Of a stretch of DNA of 19,821 nt, positions 7,149-16,121 are shown piece after piece (the stretch's first letter is position 1; the number at the start of each line of letters is the position of its first letter). The translations under genes were made by a program, and so were the position numbers. Source of the DNA: Bacteroidales bacterium (GTDB lineage Bacteria; Bacteroidota; Bacteroidia; Bacteroidales; NBLH01); the NCBI GenBank assembly GCA_027083715.1, contig JALWNR010000246.1, forward strand, positions 1 to 19,821. The letters run 5' to 3'. The notes beneath the pieces were generated by a model that was not told the DNA's origin, did no database searches, and saw only the letters and a list, made by a program, of their open reading frames with translations.

Positions 7149-9383
7149 ATGCGCAAAATAATATTTTTCATATTCATTTTATTGCTTAATCATAGTCTGC
7201 TGGCTCAAATCAGCCTTAGCGGAATTGTTACCGACAAAAATACCGGCGAAAAACTTCCCGGAGTTAATATTTATATCCCTGAATTACAAAAAGGCAGTAT
7301 TACCAATGATAAAGGCTATTATCAGTTTAAACATCTGCCCAAAGGCAATTTTAAAATCCAATACTCCTTTGTGGGTTATTCCAAAATTATTAAAACAGTA
7401 AATATTACGCAAAATCCTGTAGTTTTAGATATTGCGATGCAGGAAGAAAGTATTTTGGCAGAGGAAATAGTGGTTTCCGGCGGCTCATACTCTACACAAC
7501 ATGAAAATGCCATAAAAATTGAAAGTTTAAGTGCTGAAAAATTAAAAATGGCAGACAGCCCTTCGTTTATCGAAGCTATTGCCCAAATACCGGGTGTGGA
7601 TATGATAAGTAAGGGCAGTGGTATTGCCACACCGGTAATCAGGGGCTTATCTTTATCCAATGTTTTGATGCTGAATAATGGCGTGCGTATGGAAAATTTT
7701 CAGTTTTCCGAAAATCATCCGTTTATGGTAAACGAAGCCGGTGTGGACAGGGTGGAGATTATTAAAGGACCTGCTTCCTTACTCTACGGCTCCGATGCTG
7801 TTGGCGGAGTAATTAATATTATTGACGAAAAACCTCCCGTTAACGGTAAATTAAATACTGATGCAGGAATTAATTATTTTGCTAATACACAGGGAGTTAA
7901 TGCTGATATTGGACTAAAAGCAAGTACAAAAAACGACTGGTTTTGGATGGTGCGCAGCGGTATTAAAAAACACGCAGATTATTATCAGGCTGAAGAGAAA
8001 CAAGTACCTAACTCGCGTTTTAATACTGCTTTTTTTAAAATTAATACGGGAATTAATAAATCGTATGGAAAATTTGCCATCCGCTATAATTTTGACAGGA
8101 TGAAATTGGGCTTAACAATTCCGCCTGCCATTGAGCTGATAAACGATAATGAATACGAAAATAAAGTATGGTATCAGGATTTAACAAATCATTTTTTAGC
8201 CTCAAACAACAGCTTGTTTGTAAAACAAACAAAATTTGAATTTAATCTGGCTTTTCAGCAAAACAACCGTAAATTACTGGGCTCTGAACTCACCCCTGTA
8301 TTTACGCTGGTAAATATGCAACTAAACACTTTTAATTACGAATTGAAATCTTATTTTAATTTATCCTCAAAAATTGAATTAATCACCGGATTTCACGGAA
8401 TGTATCAACAAAATACAAACAATAATGCACCCGACCATGTTTTACCTGATTACACCATGAAAGATGCTTCGCTCTATGCTTTATTTAAGCATGAAGCCTC
8501 AAAAAAATTGAATATTCAGTTTGGTTTGCGTTATGATTGGCGATTTATTGATGTACCCCGGCAGTTAAAAACGGGTGAGCCGAACGAAACTGATTATCTG
8601 CAAAACTTAAATACTGATTACGGTAACCTGAACGGCTCTTTTGGAACTACTTATCATTTAAGTAAACAGTTGCTGCTTCGTGCCAATATCGCTACAGCAT
8701 ACCGCACACCAAATATTGCCGAGCTTACTCAGGACGGAGCGCATGGAAACCGCTACGAGCAGGGAAACCGGAATTTAGTAGCACAAAAAAGCATTGAAAC
8801 AGATTTGAGCATGCATTACCATACCAAACATTTTATTTTTGATATTGCCGGTTTTTATAATCAAATAAACGATTACATTTACCTTGCTCCTACCAGTGAT
8901 ACTAGCCTTACAGGATTGAAAATTTATCGTTATACACAAAACAATGCACATATTTTGGGGATGGAAACGGGCATTGCTTATCAAAAAAGCTATTTTGCTT
9001 CAAAAATAAGCTATGCTTATGTACGTGGAGTGCAGGAAAATAATGAAAACCTACCTTTTATTCCACAAAATAAAATCAATATGAACCTTGATTTTAACAA
9101 AACGGATATTGCTTATTTTAATAATGTAAAATTCAGAGTATCAGTAGTATATGCTTTTGCGCAAACTCAACCGGCAATGTTTGAAACAGAAACACCGGAT
9201 TATTTTGTACTTAATTCATCTTTAAATTTTAGCGTTAAAATGAAAAAGCAGGTGGTGTCGTTTAAAATATTTGTAAACAATATTTTAGACAAACAATATT
9301 TCGATCATTTATCCACACTGAAAGATTTGGGCTATTACAATATTGGCAGAAATACGGGTATTGCTATTCGTTATTTTTTGTAA
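7149..9383 (+). CDS. TonB-dependent receptor with N-terminal CarboxypepD_reg-like domain
   Basis: A 744-residue outer-membrane active importer. Residues 1-19 are a signal peptide. About 22-100 form the carboxypeptidase regulatory-like domain (GIVTDKNTGEKLPGVNIYI, FVGYSK). A TonB-box-like EEIVVSGG lies at 105-112. The plug covers about 120-230, with VIRGLS, a LNNGVR stretch and RVEIIKGPASLLYGSDAVGG. The rest is a beta barrel ending in YFL. The plug loop FQFSENHPFMVNEAG and the barrel segment AELTQDGAHGNRYEQGNRNL recall receptors of the zinc/iron-complex group such as ZnuD, so a metal or metal chelate is a fair guess, but only that. No SusD, ABC transporter or Fur-type gene adjoins it. The ATG lies six bases after AAAAAGGA. 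Confidence 0.92.
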   Translation: MRKIIFFIFILLLNHSLLAQISLSGIVTDKNTGEKLPGVNIYIPELQKGSITNDKGYYQFKHLPKGNFKIQYSFVGYSKIIKTVNITQNPVVLDIAMQEESILAEEIVVSGGSYSTQHENAIKIESLSAEKLKMADSPSFIEAIAQIPGVDMISKGSGIATPVIRGLSLSNVLMLNNGVRMENFQFSENHPFMVNEAGVDRVEIIKGPASLLYGSDAVGGVINIIDEKPPVNGKLNTDAGINYFANTQGVNADIGLKASTKNDWFWMVRSGIKKHADYYQAEEKQVPNSRFNTAFFKINTGINKSYGKFAIRYNFDRMKLGLTIPPAIELINDNEYENKVWYQDLTNHFLASNNSLFVKQTKFEFNLAFQQNNRKLLGSELTPVFTLVNMQLNTFNYELKSYFNLSSKIELITGFHGMYQQNTNNNAPDHVLPDYTMKDASLYALFKHEASKKLNIQFGLRYDWRFIDVPRQLKTGEPNETDYLQNLNTDYGNLNGSFGTTYHLSKQLLLRANIATAYRTPNIAELTQDGAHGNRYEQGNRNLVAQKSIETDLSMHYHTKHFIFDIAGFYNQINDYIYLAPTSDTSLTGLKIYRYTQNNAHILGMETGIAYQKSYFASKISYAYVRGVQENNENLPFIPQNKINMNLDFNKTDIAYFNNVKFRVSVVYAFAQTQPAMFETETPDYFVLNSSLNFSVKMKKQVVSFKIFVNNILDKQYFDHLSTLKDLGYYNIGRNTGIAIRYFL

Positions 9384-9407
9384 AATGGTTCAAAAAATCA
9401 AAAGAAA

Positions 9408-9507
9408 AGGCTGAAAGCCTAATTTATTTCAACTCAGGGTAATATACTGAGAAAAAGCCAAATTCATTGAGGCTGTTAGCCGTAGCTTAAAGGCTGCGGC
9501 TATTCAG
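9408..9507. repeat. Three-hairpin intergenic repeat element
   Basis: Three short inverted repeats follow one another. AGGCT (9408-9412) pairs with AGCCT (9416-9420) around GAA. CTCAG (9433-9437) pairs with CTGAG (9447-9451). AGCCGTAGC (9478-9486) pairs with GCTGCGGCT (9493-9501), the last extended by CTG and CAG outside. The order, with TTTCAACTCAGGG between the first two, resembles a dispersed element I remember from Bacteroidota and other phyla in which a GGCTGAAAGCC-type hairpin precedes CAACxCAGGGxAAC. It follows the receptor stop and could also stabilise or end its transcript. The remainder of 9384-9618 shows no gene. Confidence 0.5.
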
Positions 9508-9618
9508 CGGTAATTGTTGAATACTCTAGTAGTACTTGATTTAATTTTCCGTATTACTTATTTTTCAGTATGCTTTCCTTTTTTTTTTATAATTTAGCCT
9601 GCATAATAAAAGACCATT

Positions 9619-10461
9619 ATGAAAAAAACACTTTTGCTTTTATTTATTATTGCAATCAGCCACAATGCATACATTTATGCACAGAAAACAGATTCCTTAG
9701 AAATACTGACAAAAAAGTACGATGTCAATAGTTTTGTCTTTACTACCGGAGCTTTTGTCTCAGGTGTGGTAAGTAAAGTACGTTTTGGGAATAAACAACT
9801 GGGATTAGGGATTGATGTTAATATGGAGGATGCTTTGGGCTTAAGTACTACAAATTTTGTTTTTCGCGGCAGTGCAATGTACTTTTTCGGAAAAAAACGT
9901 AAACATGCATTTAAAGCCTCATACTTTGCATTTTTACGTTCATCACACAAAGTTTTAGAAACAGAACTTGAATTTAATGACTATGTGTACCCTATTGGTA
10001 CTGAAATAAATAGCATATTTAATTTTTCAATTATAAAATTTGCCTACGATTATTCGTTTTTTAAAGATGACAGGGTTGATTTAGGTGTAGGTATCGGTTT
10101 TTATATCATGCCTATTATGTTTAAAGTCTCCGTAGTTAATCAAGCTACCAACACCATTGCTGATTTTATAGCTCCATTGCCTTATGCCAGTTTACGTACA
10201 GATTTTAAGATATTGCCTAAACTTTATCTAAAACAAGGATTAGATGTTCTGTATGCCCGGTTTGATACCTACTCAGGAGCAATTTTGGATATCAATATCC
10301 GATTGGAACACAATACTTGGAAACATTTTGGTTTTGGTACAGGGCTTGATTTTTTTAAAATCATTGTCCGCTCTGAAACCACTAACGGTAATTTTGATTT
10401 TATCGGCAATGTTGAAATGGGTTATACCGGATTTCTTATTTTTGCTAAATATTATTTTTAA
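9619..10461 (+). CDS. Predicted outer-membrane beta-barrel protein, function unknown
   Basis: A 280-residue exported protein. Residues 1-21 are a signal peptide (hydrophobic run then YAQ). The mature part consists of alternating hydrophobic strands with glycines, such as GAFVSGVVSKVRFG, LGVGIGFYIMPIMF and a closing stretch MGYTGFLIFAKYYF with a terminal Phe, the usual signal for barrel insertion. This indicates an outer-membrane barrel, probably of 10-14 strands. I do not recognise a specific family. Only 21 bases separate it from the next barrel gene, and a third envelope gene follows 17 bases after that, so the three are likely one operon. A role as a small porin or accessory surface protein is inference. 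Confidence 0.75.
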   Translation: MKKTLLLLFIIAISHNAYIYAQKTDSLEILTKKYDVNSFVFTTGAFVSGVVSKVRFGNKQLGLGIDVNMEDALGLSTTNFVFRGSAMYFFGKKRKHAFKASYFAFLRSSHKVLETELEFNDYVYPIGTEINSIFNFSIIKFAYDYSFFKDDRVDLGVGIGFYIMPIMFKVSVVNQATNTIADFIAPLPYASLRTDFKILPKLYLKQGLDVLYARFDTYSGAILDINIRLEHNTWKHFGFGTGLDFFKIIVRSETTNGNFDFIGNVEMGYTGFLIFAKYYF

Positions 10462-10482
10462 AAATCATAAAACCAACACATT

Positions 10483-11205
10483 ATGAAAAAAGTACTTTTT
10501 TTGTTTTTAATTGTCCAGTTAAGCATTTCTGCTGCTGCACAGGATAAGGATACGAGTGCCAACGAACAATCAAGTTTTGGTTTGGGTGCTGATTTAGCCA
10601 GCCGGTACATATGGCGCGGAATAAAATTCAGCACTGCTCCTGCAATTCAGCCTTATATTTCGTACACTTACAAAGGTTTTACTGCCGGAACATGGGCTTC
10701 GTATGCATTTGTTGATGATGCCAGCCAGGAAGTGGATTTGTTTTTAAGCTATAATTATTCAATTTTTACTTTTACCCTAAACGACTATTTCTTTGTACTC
10801 GATCCCTTAGGAAATTACAATGATTATTTCGATTGGGATAAAAACACGTCATCTCACTATCTGGAAGGAATTTTTGAAGTTTCAGGCATCAAAAATCTGC
10901 CCCTTCGGTTTTTGGCAGGTGTAATGTTTCTTGGGGGAGATATTGATGCAAATCAGGACAGACAATTTTCTACCTACCTTGAATTTGCTTATAATTTTAA
11001 AATAAAAAATACGGATGCAGAGCTGTTTGTGGGATTTACCCCTTTTGAAGGCTTTTACTCCAATGGCTTTGATTTTACCAATATCGGAATTAAGGCATCC
11101 AAAGAAATTGAAATAACGCAAAAATTCTCTTTGCCTTTGTCTGGCGCGTTGATTATGAATCCTGCTGATAAAACTGTAATGTTTCAGGCAATAGTTTCTT
11201 TTTAG
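10483..11205 (+). CDS. Outer-membrane barrel with SRYIWRGI motif (TorF/Gcw_chp-like putative porin)
   Basis: A 240-residue exported protein. The signal peptide is residues 1-19 (ISAAAQ end). Near the mature N-terminus is ADLASRYIWRGIKFS, the hallmark segment of the Gcw_chp/TorF putative porin family. Barrel strands continue to a C-terminal Phe (FQAIVSF). Family members are small outer-membrane proteins of uncertain substrate; a passive channel role is assumed, not shown. It is the middle gene of a tight set with the barrel at 9619 and the lipoprotein at 11223. Its length is normal for the family and nothing looks broken. Confidence 0.78.
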   Translation: MKKVLFLFLIVQLSISAAAQDKDTSANEQSSFGLGADLASRYIWRGIKFSTAPAIQPYISYTYKGFTAGTWASYAFVDDASQEVDLFLSYNYSIFTFTLNDYFFVLDPLGNYNDYFDWDKNTSSHYLEGIFEVSGIKNLPLRFLAGVMFLGGDIDANQDRQFSTYLEFAYNFKIKNTDAELFVGFTPFEGFYSNGFDFTNIGIKASKEIEITQKFSLPLSGALIMNPADKTVMFQAIVSF

Positions 11206-11222
11206 ATTATTGATTTTTATTT

Positions 11223-12623
11223 ATGAAGTATCTGATTTTTACTCTAATAATTAGTATTTTATACCTGTCTGCCTGTCGTGATGATAATTTTGACAATTCG
11301 CCGGATATTGCTTTGCAATTTTCTACCGATTCAGTGGTTTTCGATACGGTTTTTTCCGGCATCGGCTCTGCCACAAGGCGATTTAAAGTATATAACCCCT
11401 CGGACAAAAAAATACGTATATCCGAAATACACTTAGGAAAAGGCGAAGCATCAAAATACCGTATGAATATTGACGGGGTACCAGCCAGTTCTCTTTCGGA
11501 TGTGGAAATTGCCGGAAAGGACAGTATGTACATTTTTGTGGAAATAACTATTAATACCAATCAGGACATGCTTTTGGAACAAGATTCTATTATTTTTCAA
11601 ACAAATGGCAACTATCAGGATATTAAATTACTGGCATGGGGGCAGGATGTGCATTTTATCAATGCGGAAATCATTAACACCGCCACATGGACCGATGATA
11701 AGCCCTATTTGGTTTATAATTCCATGTTGGTAGATACCAATCAGGTACTTACGCTCGAAGCCGGTACGCACATCTATTTTCATCGCGGCAGCAGAATGTA
11801 CATTGCCGGAACTTTAATTATTAACGGAACACTGAACGAACCTGTTATTCTGGAAGGCGACCGACTGGAATACATGTATTTTGATGTACCCGGACAATGG
11901 AACGGTATTTGGCTGATGAACGGTAGCAAACACAATAATTTTAATTATGCTGAAATAAAAAATGCCGTTATCGGTATTCAGGTCGATACGCTGGCGGATG
12001 TAAATATTCCTACTTTGACTTTGTCAAACTGTAAAATTGAGCACCACAGCTATGCAGGAATTTACGCACAAGGAGCCACAATAACTGCATTTAACAGTCT
12101 GATAGCCGATTGCGGATATTATGCCGTAGCACTGACTATTGGCGGAAGCTACGAATTTTATCATTGTACCATAGCAAATTATTGGCGAAATACTTTTCGC
12201 GATAGCCCTTCGCTGGTTTTAAATAATTATTACGAATATGAGGGGCAGGATATTATTCGCCCGATAGACAAAGCACTTTTTGCCAACTGCATTGTTTACG
12301 GAAACACAAAAACCGAACTTTATTTTGATAAGCATCCTGACGGAGCATTAAACTATACTTTTGAAAATTGCCTGATTAAAATTAGTGATGATACTGAACG
12401 CGATGAAACTAATTTTATTGATGTAATTTATAATCAGAAACCTTTATTTGTAAATACGGATAATTATGATTACCGCCTGGATACATTATCTCCGGCAATT
12501 GATCAGGCAAAAATTGACTTCATCAACTCCTACCCTGCCGAATTAAGTTTCGACATCAAAGGATTTGAACGTCTGACAAATCAAAAAGCAGATATTGGTG
12601 CTTTTGAGCGAGAGAATAATTAA
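11223..12623 (+). CDS. Lipoprotein with right-handed beta-helix domain
   Basis: A 466-residue surface or periplasmic lipoprotein. The signal peptide ends in the lipobox LSAC, so Cys18 would be lipidated. Residues about 25-140 look like an immunoglobulin-like beta domain of the ASPM-SPD2-Hydin/DUF1573 type (FDTVFSGIGSATRRFKVYNPSDKKI). About 150-400 form short repeated strands typical of parallel beta-helix (pectin-lyase-like) proteins, for example IYAQGATITAFNSLIADCG. The end, SPAID...DIKGF...ADIGAFE, matches the conserved tail of beta-helix proteins of the choice-of-anchor Q type. Such folds bind or cleave polysaccharides or act as adhesins; no catalytic residues can be named here. It follows the SRYIWRGI barrel by 17 bases. 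Confidence 0.8.
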   Translation: MKYLIFTLIISILYLSACRDDNFDNSPDIALQFSTDSVVFDTVFSGIGSATRRFKVYNPSDKKIRISEIHLGKGEASKYRMNIDGVPASSLSDVEIAGKDSMYIFVEITINTNQDMLLEQDSIIFQTNGNYQDIKLLAWGQDVHFINAEIINTATWTDDKPYLVYNSMLVDTNQVLTLEAGTHIYFHRGSRMYIAGTLIINGTLNEPVILEGDRLEYMYFDVPGQWNGIWLMNGSKHNNFNYAEIKNAVIGIQVDTLADVNIPTLTLSNCKIEHHSYAGIYAQGATITAFNSLIADCGYYAVALTIGGSYEFYHCTIANYWRNTFRDSPSLVLNNYYEYEGQDIIRPIDKALFANCIVYGNTKTELYFDKHPDGALNYTFENCLIKISDDTERDETNFIDVIYNQKPLFVNTDNYDYRLDTLSPAIDQAKIDFINSYPAELSFDIKGFERLTNQKADIGAFERENN

Positions 12624-12625
12624 TA

Positions 12626-12719
12626 GCCACAAATGCACGAATAAAAAAACATTTAAGTATTTGCGACAATAAAAATTTATTCGTGCATCCGTTCAAGCAT
12701 TTATTCGTGTATTCGTGGC
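12626..12719. repeat. Inverted repeat with three TTATTCGTG-type arms
   Basis: The left arm 12626-12645 (GCCAC...AATAAA) is complementary at 18 of 20 positions to 12700-12719 (TTTATTCGTG then TATTCGTGGC). An inner copy at 12676-12688 (TTTATTCGTGCAT) is a perfect 13-bp complement of 12633-12645, so two alternative hairpins can form. The element fills the gap between the lipoprotein and the epimerase. ATTCGTGxATTCGTGGC repeats are, as I recall, widespread in bacterial intergenic DNA. It may act as a terminator-like barrier, but there is no T run after the outer stem. Confidence 0.6.
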
Positions 12720-12739
12720 ATATAAAATAACCTGTCAAA

Positions 12740-13849
12740 ATGAAAATTACAAAAATTGAAATTTACAAATTAAATGTCCCGTTAAAAGAGCCTTTTATTA
12801 TTTCTTTGGGAGTAATTAAAACGGCAAACAGTATTGTGTTGAAAATTCATACTGATCAGGGAGTTTACGGTACGGGCGAGGGAAATCCGTACATGTTTAT
12901 TGTGGGCGAAACTCAGGATGCCGATTTTGAATATGCAAAAATGCTTTCAAAACTGATTTTAGGCAAAAATCCGCTTGAAATTGAAACCCGGCTGGCTGAA
13001 ATTGATCGTATTCTTAAATTTAATCCAACCGTAAAAAGTGCTTTTGATATGGCACTGTACGATATTTTAGGAAAATATACCGGATTGCCGCTATATAAAC
13101 TTTGGGGCGGAACCAACAACCGCGAAATTATTACCGATATGACTGTAAGCATTGATACACCTGAAAAAATGGTCAAAGATGCTTTAAGGTTTAAGCAAGC
13201 CGGTTTCCCTGCTATTAAAGTTAAGTTGGGCGATAATTTGAAAAACGATGTAGCTCGTATTGTTGCTATCCGCGAGGCAATTGGTTATGATATTCCACTA
13301 AGGATTGATGCCAATCAGGGTTGGGATACCATTACGGCAATAAATACGCTAAAAGCGCTGGCAAAGTATGATATTGAGCATTGCGAAGCTCCTATACCGC
13401 GCTGGAATGTTTCAGACTTGCCTTATGTGCGCGCTCAAAGTCCAATTGCCATCATGGCTGATGAATCCTTATTTGACCATCATGATGCATTCCGCCTTGC
13501 AAATACAAAATCTTGCGATTATTTCAATATAAAACTTTCAAAATCAGGAGGTTTGAATACTGCTTTAAAAATTGTATCCATTGCCGAAGCAGCCGGAATA
13601 AAATCGCAAGTAGGTTGCATGTCCGAAACACGCTTTGGCTTAACCGCTCTGATGCATTTAGTCATTGCCCGCAAAAACATTGTTCATTTTGATTTGGATT
13701 CAGCTTTAATGCTTGCCGACGATCCCGTTACGGGAGGTATTGTGTATAAAGAAAAAGGCAGCGTAACACTTTCGGATGATTTACCCGGTATTGGTGCCGA
13801 TTTTGACCAAAAATATCTGGATAAAATGGAAAAAATAATAGTCAGTTAA
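12740..13849 (+). CDS. Dipeptide epimerase (L-Ala-D/L-Glu epimerase type, enolase superfamily)
   Basis: A 369-residue cytosolic enzyme of the muconate-lactonising subgroup. The first catalytic lysine motif is KVK (Lys160, Lys162) at the end of the second barrel strand. Metal ligands are Asp190 (RIDANQGW), Glu216 (HCEAP) and Asp241 (MADES). The opposite base is Lys268 in IKLSKSGG. The DxD motif HFDLDSA (Asp318, Asp320) holds the alpha-amino group of a dipeptide and marks the dipeptide epimerase branch. Ala-Glu epimerases convert murein-derived L-Ala-D-Glu for catabolism; other members act on other dipeptides, so the exact substrate is not fixed. CstA, a peptide or pyruvate transporter family, follows directly, which supports a peptide-use role. 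Length is normal. Confidence 0.9.
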   Translation: MKITKIEIYKLNVPLKEPFIISLGVIKTANSIVLKIHTDQGVYGTGEGNPYMFIVGETQDADFEYAKMLSKLILGKNPLEIETRLAEIDRILKFNPTVKSAFDMALYDILGKYTGLPLYKLWGGTNNREIITDMTVSIDTPEKMVKDALRFKQAGFPAIKVKLGDNLKNDVARIVAIREAIGYDIPLRIDANQGWDTITAINTLKALAKYDIEHCEAPIPRWNVSDLPYVRAQSPIAIMADESLFDHHDAFRLANTKSCDYFNIKLSKSGGLNTALKIVSIAEAAGIKSQVGCMSETRFGLTALMHLVIARKNIVHFDLDSALMLADDPVTGGIVYKEKGSVTLSDDLPGIGADFDQKYLDKMEKIIVS

Positions 13850-13980
13850 AACAAAATCAGTTTTAGAAATCGATTAGGAATTCTTAATATCAAGCTCTTT
13901 TTTATATCAGATTTTATATTTTTACAATTTAATAGTATTTCGTGTTAAAAGCAATAAAAAGTTTCTAATTTATAATTGAT

Positions 13981-15699
13981 ATGGATGTTCTGATATTAAT
14001 GTTTGCCACCTTGGCAGGATATATACTGATGTATAAATTATACGGTAAATACATTGGTAAATTTATTTTTAAATTAAATCCTGATGCAAAAGTTCCAGCC
14101 CGGGAGTTGGAAGATGGAGTAGATTACGTACCTACTAAAAAGGAAATTATTTTCGGACACCATTTTACCTCCATAGCCGGAACAGGACCCATTGTCGGTC
14201 CGGCAATTGCCGTAATTTGGGGTTGGATGCCGGCATTAATCTGGGTTTTTCTCGGAAGTGTGATTATGGGAGGTATTCATGACTTTGGAGCTTTAATCAT
14301 TTCTATGCGCAATCAGGGAAAATCCATATCGGAATATACCTCGAAATACATTAATACACGTACAAAATTTTTGTTTTTCATTGTTGTTTTTCTCGAACTG
14401 TGGATTGTCATTGCCATTTTTGGGATGGTTATTGCTATTATTTTCAGCATGTATCCGCATTCTGTTTTTCCGGTGTGGATGCAGGTGATTATAGCAGTAG
14501 TTTTAGGTATTTATGTAAAAAAAATCAGTAAAAATATTACTTTGGCTACTATTATTGCCGTAGCATTTATGTACCTTACGGTTTGGCTGGGCGAATACCT
14601 GCCTTTTAGCATGCCCGAAATTTTCGGTTTACCGGCTACAGGAAGCTGGACAATTATTTTACTGATTTATGCTTTTATTGCTTCGGTTTTGCCGGTTACT
14701 ACTCTACTCCAACCGCGCGATTACATCAATGCTTATCAATTGGTGGTAGCTATGGTACTGCTGGTTGTGGGTGTTTTTGCTGCCTCATTTAGTGGTAGTT
14801 TGCATATTGTGGCACCGGTTTATGCCCCTCATCCTACGGATGCCCCTTCGCTCTGGCCCTTTTTATTTATCACGATTGCCTGTGGTGCCATATCGGGTTT
14901 TCACTCACTGGTTTCCTCCGGTACATCTGCCAAACAGGTACGTAGTGAGGATGATGCACTTTTTGTAGGATACGGTTCCATGCTTTTGGAGGGCTCATTG
15001 GCTACTTTGGTAATTATTGCCGTAACTGCTGGTATCGGGATGCATTACGAAACTTCATCGGGCGAAGTGCTGACAGGTGTACAGGCTTGGACAACACATT
15101 ATTCATCCTGGGCGGCAGCCAAAGGTTTAGGCTCAAAAATTACTGCTTTTGTAGATGGTGCTGCCAATATGATTACCGCTGCGGGTATTTCGCGCGAGTT
15201 TGCTTTGGCAGTAATGGGCGTTTTTGTTGCTTCTTTTGCAGGAACTACCTTAGATACTGCTACGCGTATTCAACGATACATCACTACGGAGCTTTTTACT
15301 TCGATAAAAATCAGTATTTTTAAAAACATTTACTTAGCTACATTTTTTGCCGTATTTACTGCCGGAATTCTTGCCTTCTCGGCAGGTGCAAACGGCGATG
15401 GAGCATTGGCTCTTTGGCCACTGTTTGGCGCAGTTAATCAAACGCTTGCTGCTTTGGCTTTAATTGTTATTACGCTGTATTTGAAAAGCAAAGGCGGATA
15501 TAAATGGCTATTAGCCGGACTGCCGGCAATTTTTATGTCGGTAATGACTTTATGGGCAAGCCTGATTAATCAAATTACCTTTTGGGAACAAAAAAATTGG
15601 TTATTGATTGTGGTTAATGCAATTGTAGTGTTGATTGTCAGTGTTATTATTGTTGAAGGAAGTTTGAAGTTTTTTAAAACAGAAAAGAAAATATATTAA
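13981..15699 (+). CDS. cstA: CstA-family carbon starvation protein, inner-membrane transporter
   Basis: A 572-residue polytopic membrane protein. Family signatures are FGHHFTSIAGTGPIVGPA near 58-75, GGIHDFGALI near 97-106, GFHSLVSSGTSAKQ near 306-319, and TTLDTATRIQRY near 422-433. Many long hydrophobic helices fill the rest. CstA proteins in enterobacteria import peptides or pyruvate during carbon starvation. Next to a dipeptide epimerase, peptide uptake is the better reading, although the two genes are 131 bases apart and may have separate promoters. It is shorter than the roughly 700-residue Escherichia coli protein, as is usual for the short CstA branch. The stop codon lies eight bases before the inverted repeat of a MITE-like element. 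Confidence 0.93.
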   Translation: MDVLILMFATLAGYILMYKLYGKYIGKFIFKLNPDAKVPARELEDGVDYVPTKKEIIFGHHFTSIAGTGPIVGPAIAVIWGWMPALIWVFLGSVIMGGIHDFGALIISMRNQGKSISEYTSKYINTRTKFLFFIVVFLELWIVIAIFGMVIAIIFSMYPHSVFPVWMQVIIAVVLGIYVKKISKNITLATIIAVAFMYLTVWLGEYLPFSMPEIFGLPATGSWTIILLIYAFIASVLPVTTLLQPRDYINAYQLVVAMVLLVVGVFAASFSGSLHIVAPVYAPHPTDAPSLWPFLFITIACGAISGFHSLVSSGTSAKQVRSEDDALFVGYGSMLLEGSLATLVIIAVTAGIGMHYETSSGEVLTGVQAWTTHYSSWAAAKGLGSKITAFVDGAANMITAAGISREFALAVMGVFVASFAGTTLDTATRIQRYITTELFTSIKISIFKNIYLATFFAVFTAGILAFSAGANGDGALALWPLFGAVNQTLAALALIVITLYLKSKGGYKWLLAGLPAIFMSVMTLWASLINQITFWEQKNWLLIVVNAIVVLIVSVIIVEGSLKFFKTEKKIY

Positions 15700-15706
15700 A
15701 ATTGGT

Positions 15707-16039
15707 GGTACTACTGCAAAGTTAGTGGGTAAATCAATAAATATAAAGTTTTACCATTAATTTGATAAGCATTAAATATTCAACACTCAATATACAATAT
15801 TCAATAACCAATTATTTTCGCAAGTATTTATTTATAAATTTAATTTTACTATTCTTAGGTAATCTTTTGATATATATTACTATATGATTGTTTTTTTAAT
15901 TTAAATTTATATTTGAGTGTTGCTTATTGTTTATTGAGTGTTCTTATTGTATTTAATTAATATTAGATGTAAAATATACATAATTTATATATCAATAATT
16001 GAACAAAGATTTTTTACCCACTAAAATGGTAGTAGAACC
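15707..16039. mobile_element. MITE-like element with 27-bp terminal inverted repeats
   Basis: The left end, 15707-15733, begins GGTACTACTGCAAAG and ends TTAGTGGGTAAA. The reverse complement of the right end, 16013-16039, begins GGTTCTACTACC and ends TTAGTGGGTAAA. They match at 22 of 27 positions without gaps. The 333-bp element is AT-rich with no usable reading frame. An inner inverted pair (AACACTCAATATACAAT at 15782-15798 and its near complement at 15926-15942, 16 of 17) makes it even more self-complementary. Outside the repeats the flanks also read AATTGG and CCAATT, so the true ends could lie a few bases further out. No clear target duplication is seen. Non-autonomous, so a transposase elsewhere would have to move it; family unknown. 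Confidence 0.7.
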
Positions 16040-16121
16040 AATTTTTAAAATTATTATCTTTAAAAATAAGAACGAAAAAAATACCATACGCTCCATATTA
16101 TAAATCGTGTATTCCTTTATA

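Noticed and set aside
15707..15733. IS6-family insertion sequence end, since TGCAAAGTT resembles IS6-type ends
   Set aside because: Only part of the motif fits, the other end lacks it, and no 8-bp target duplication or transposase is present.
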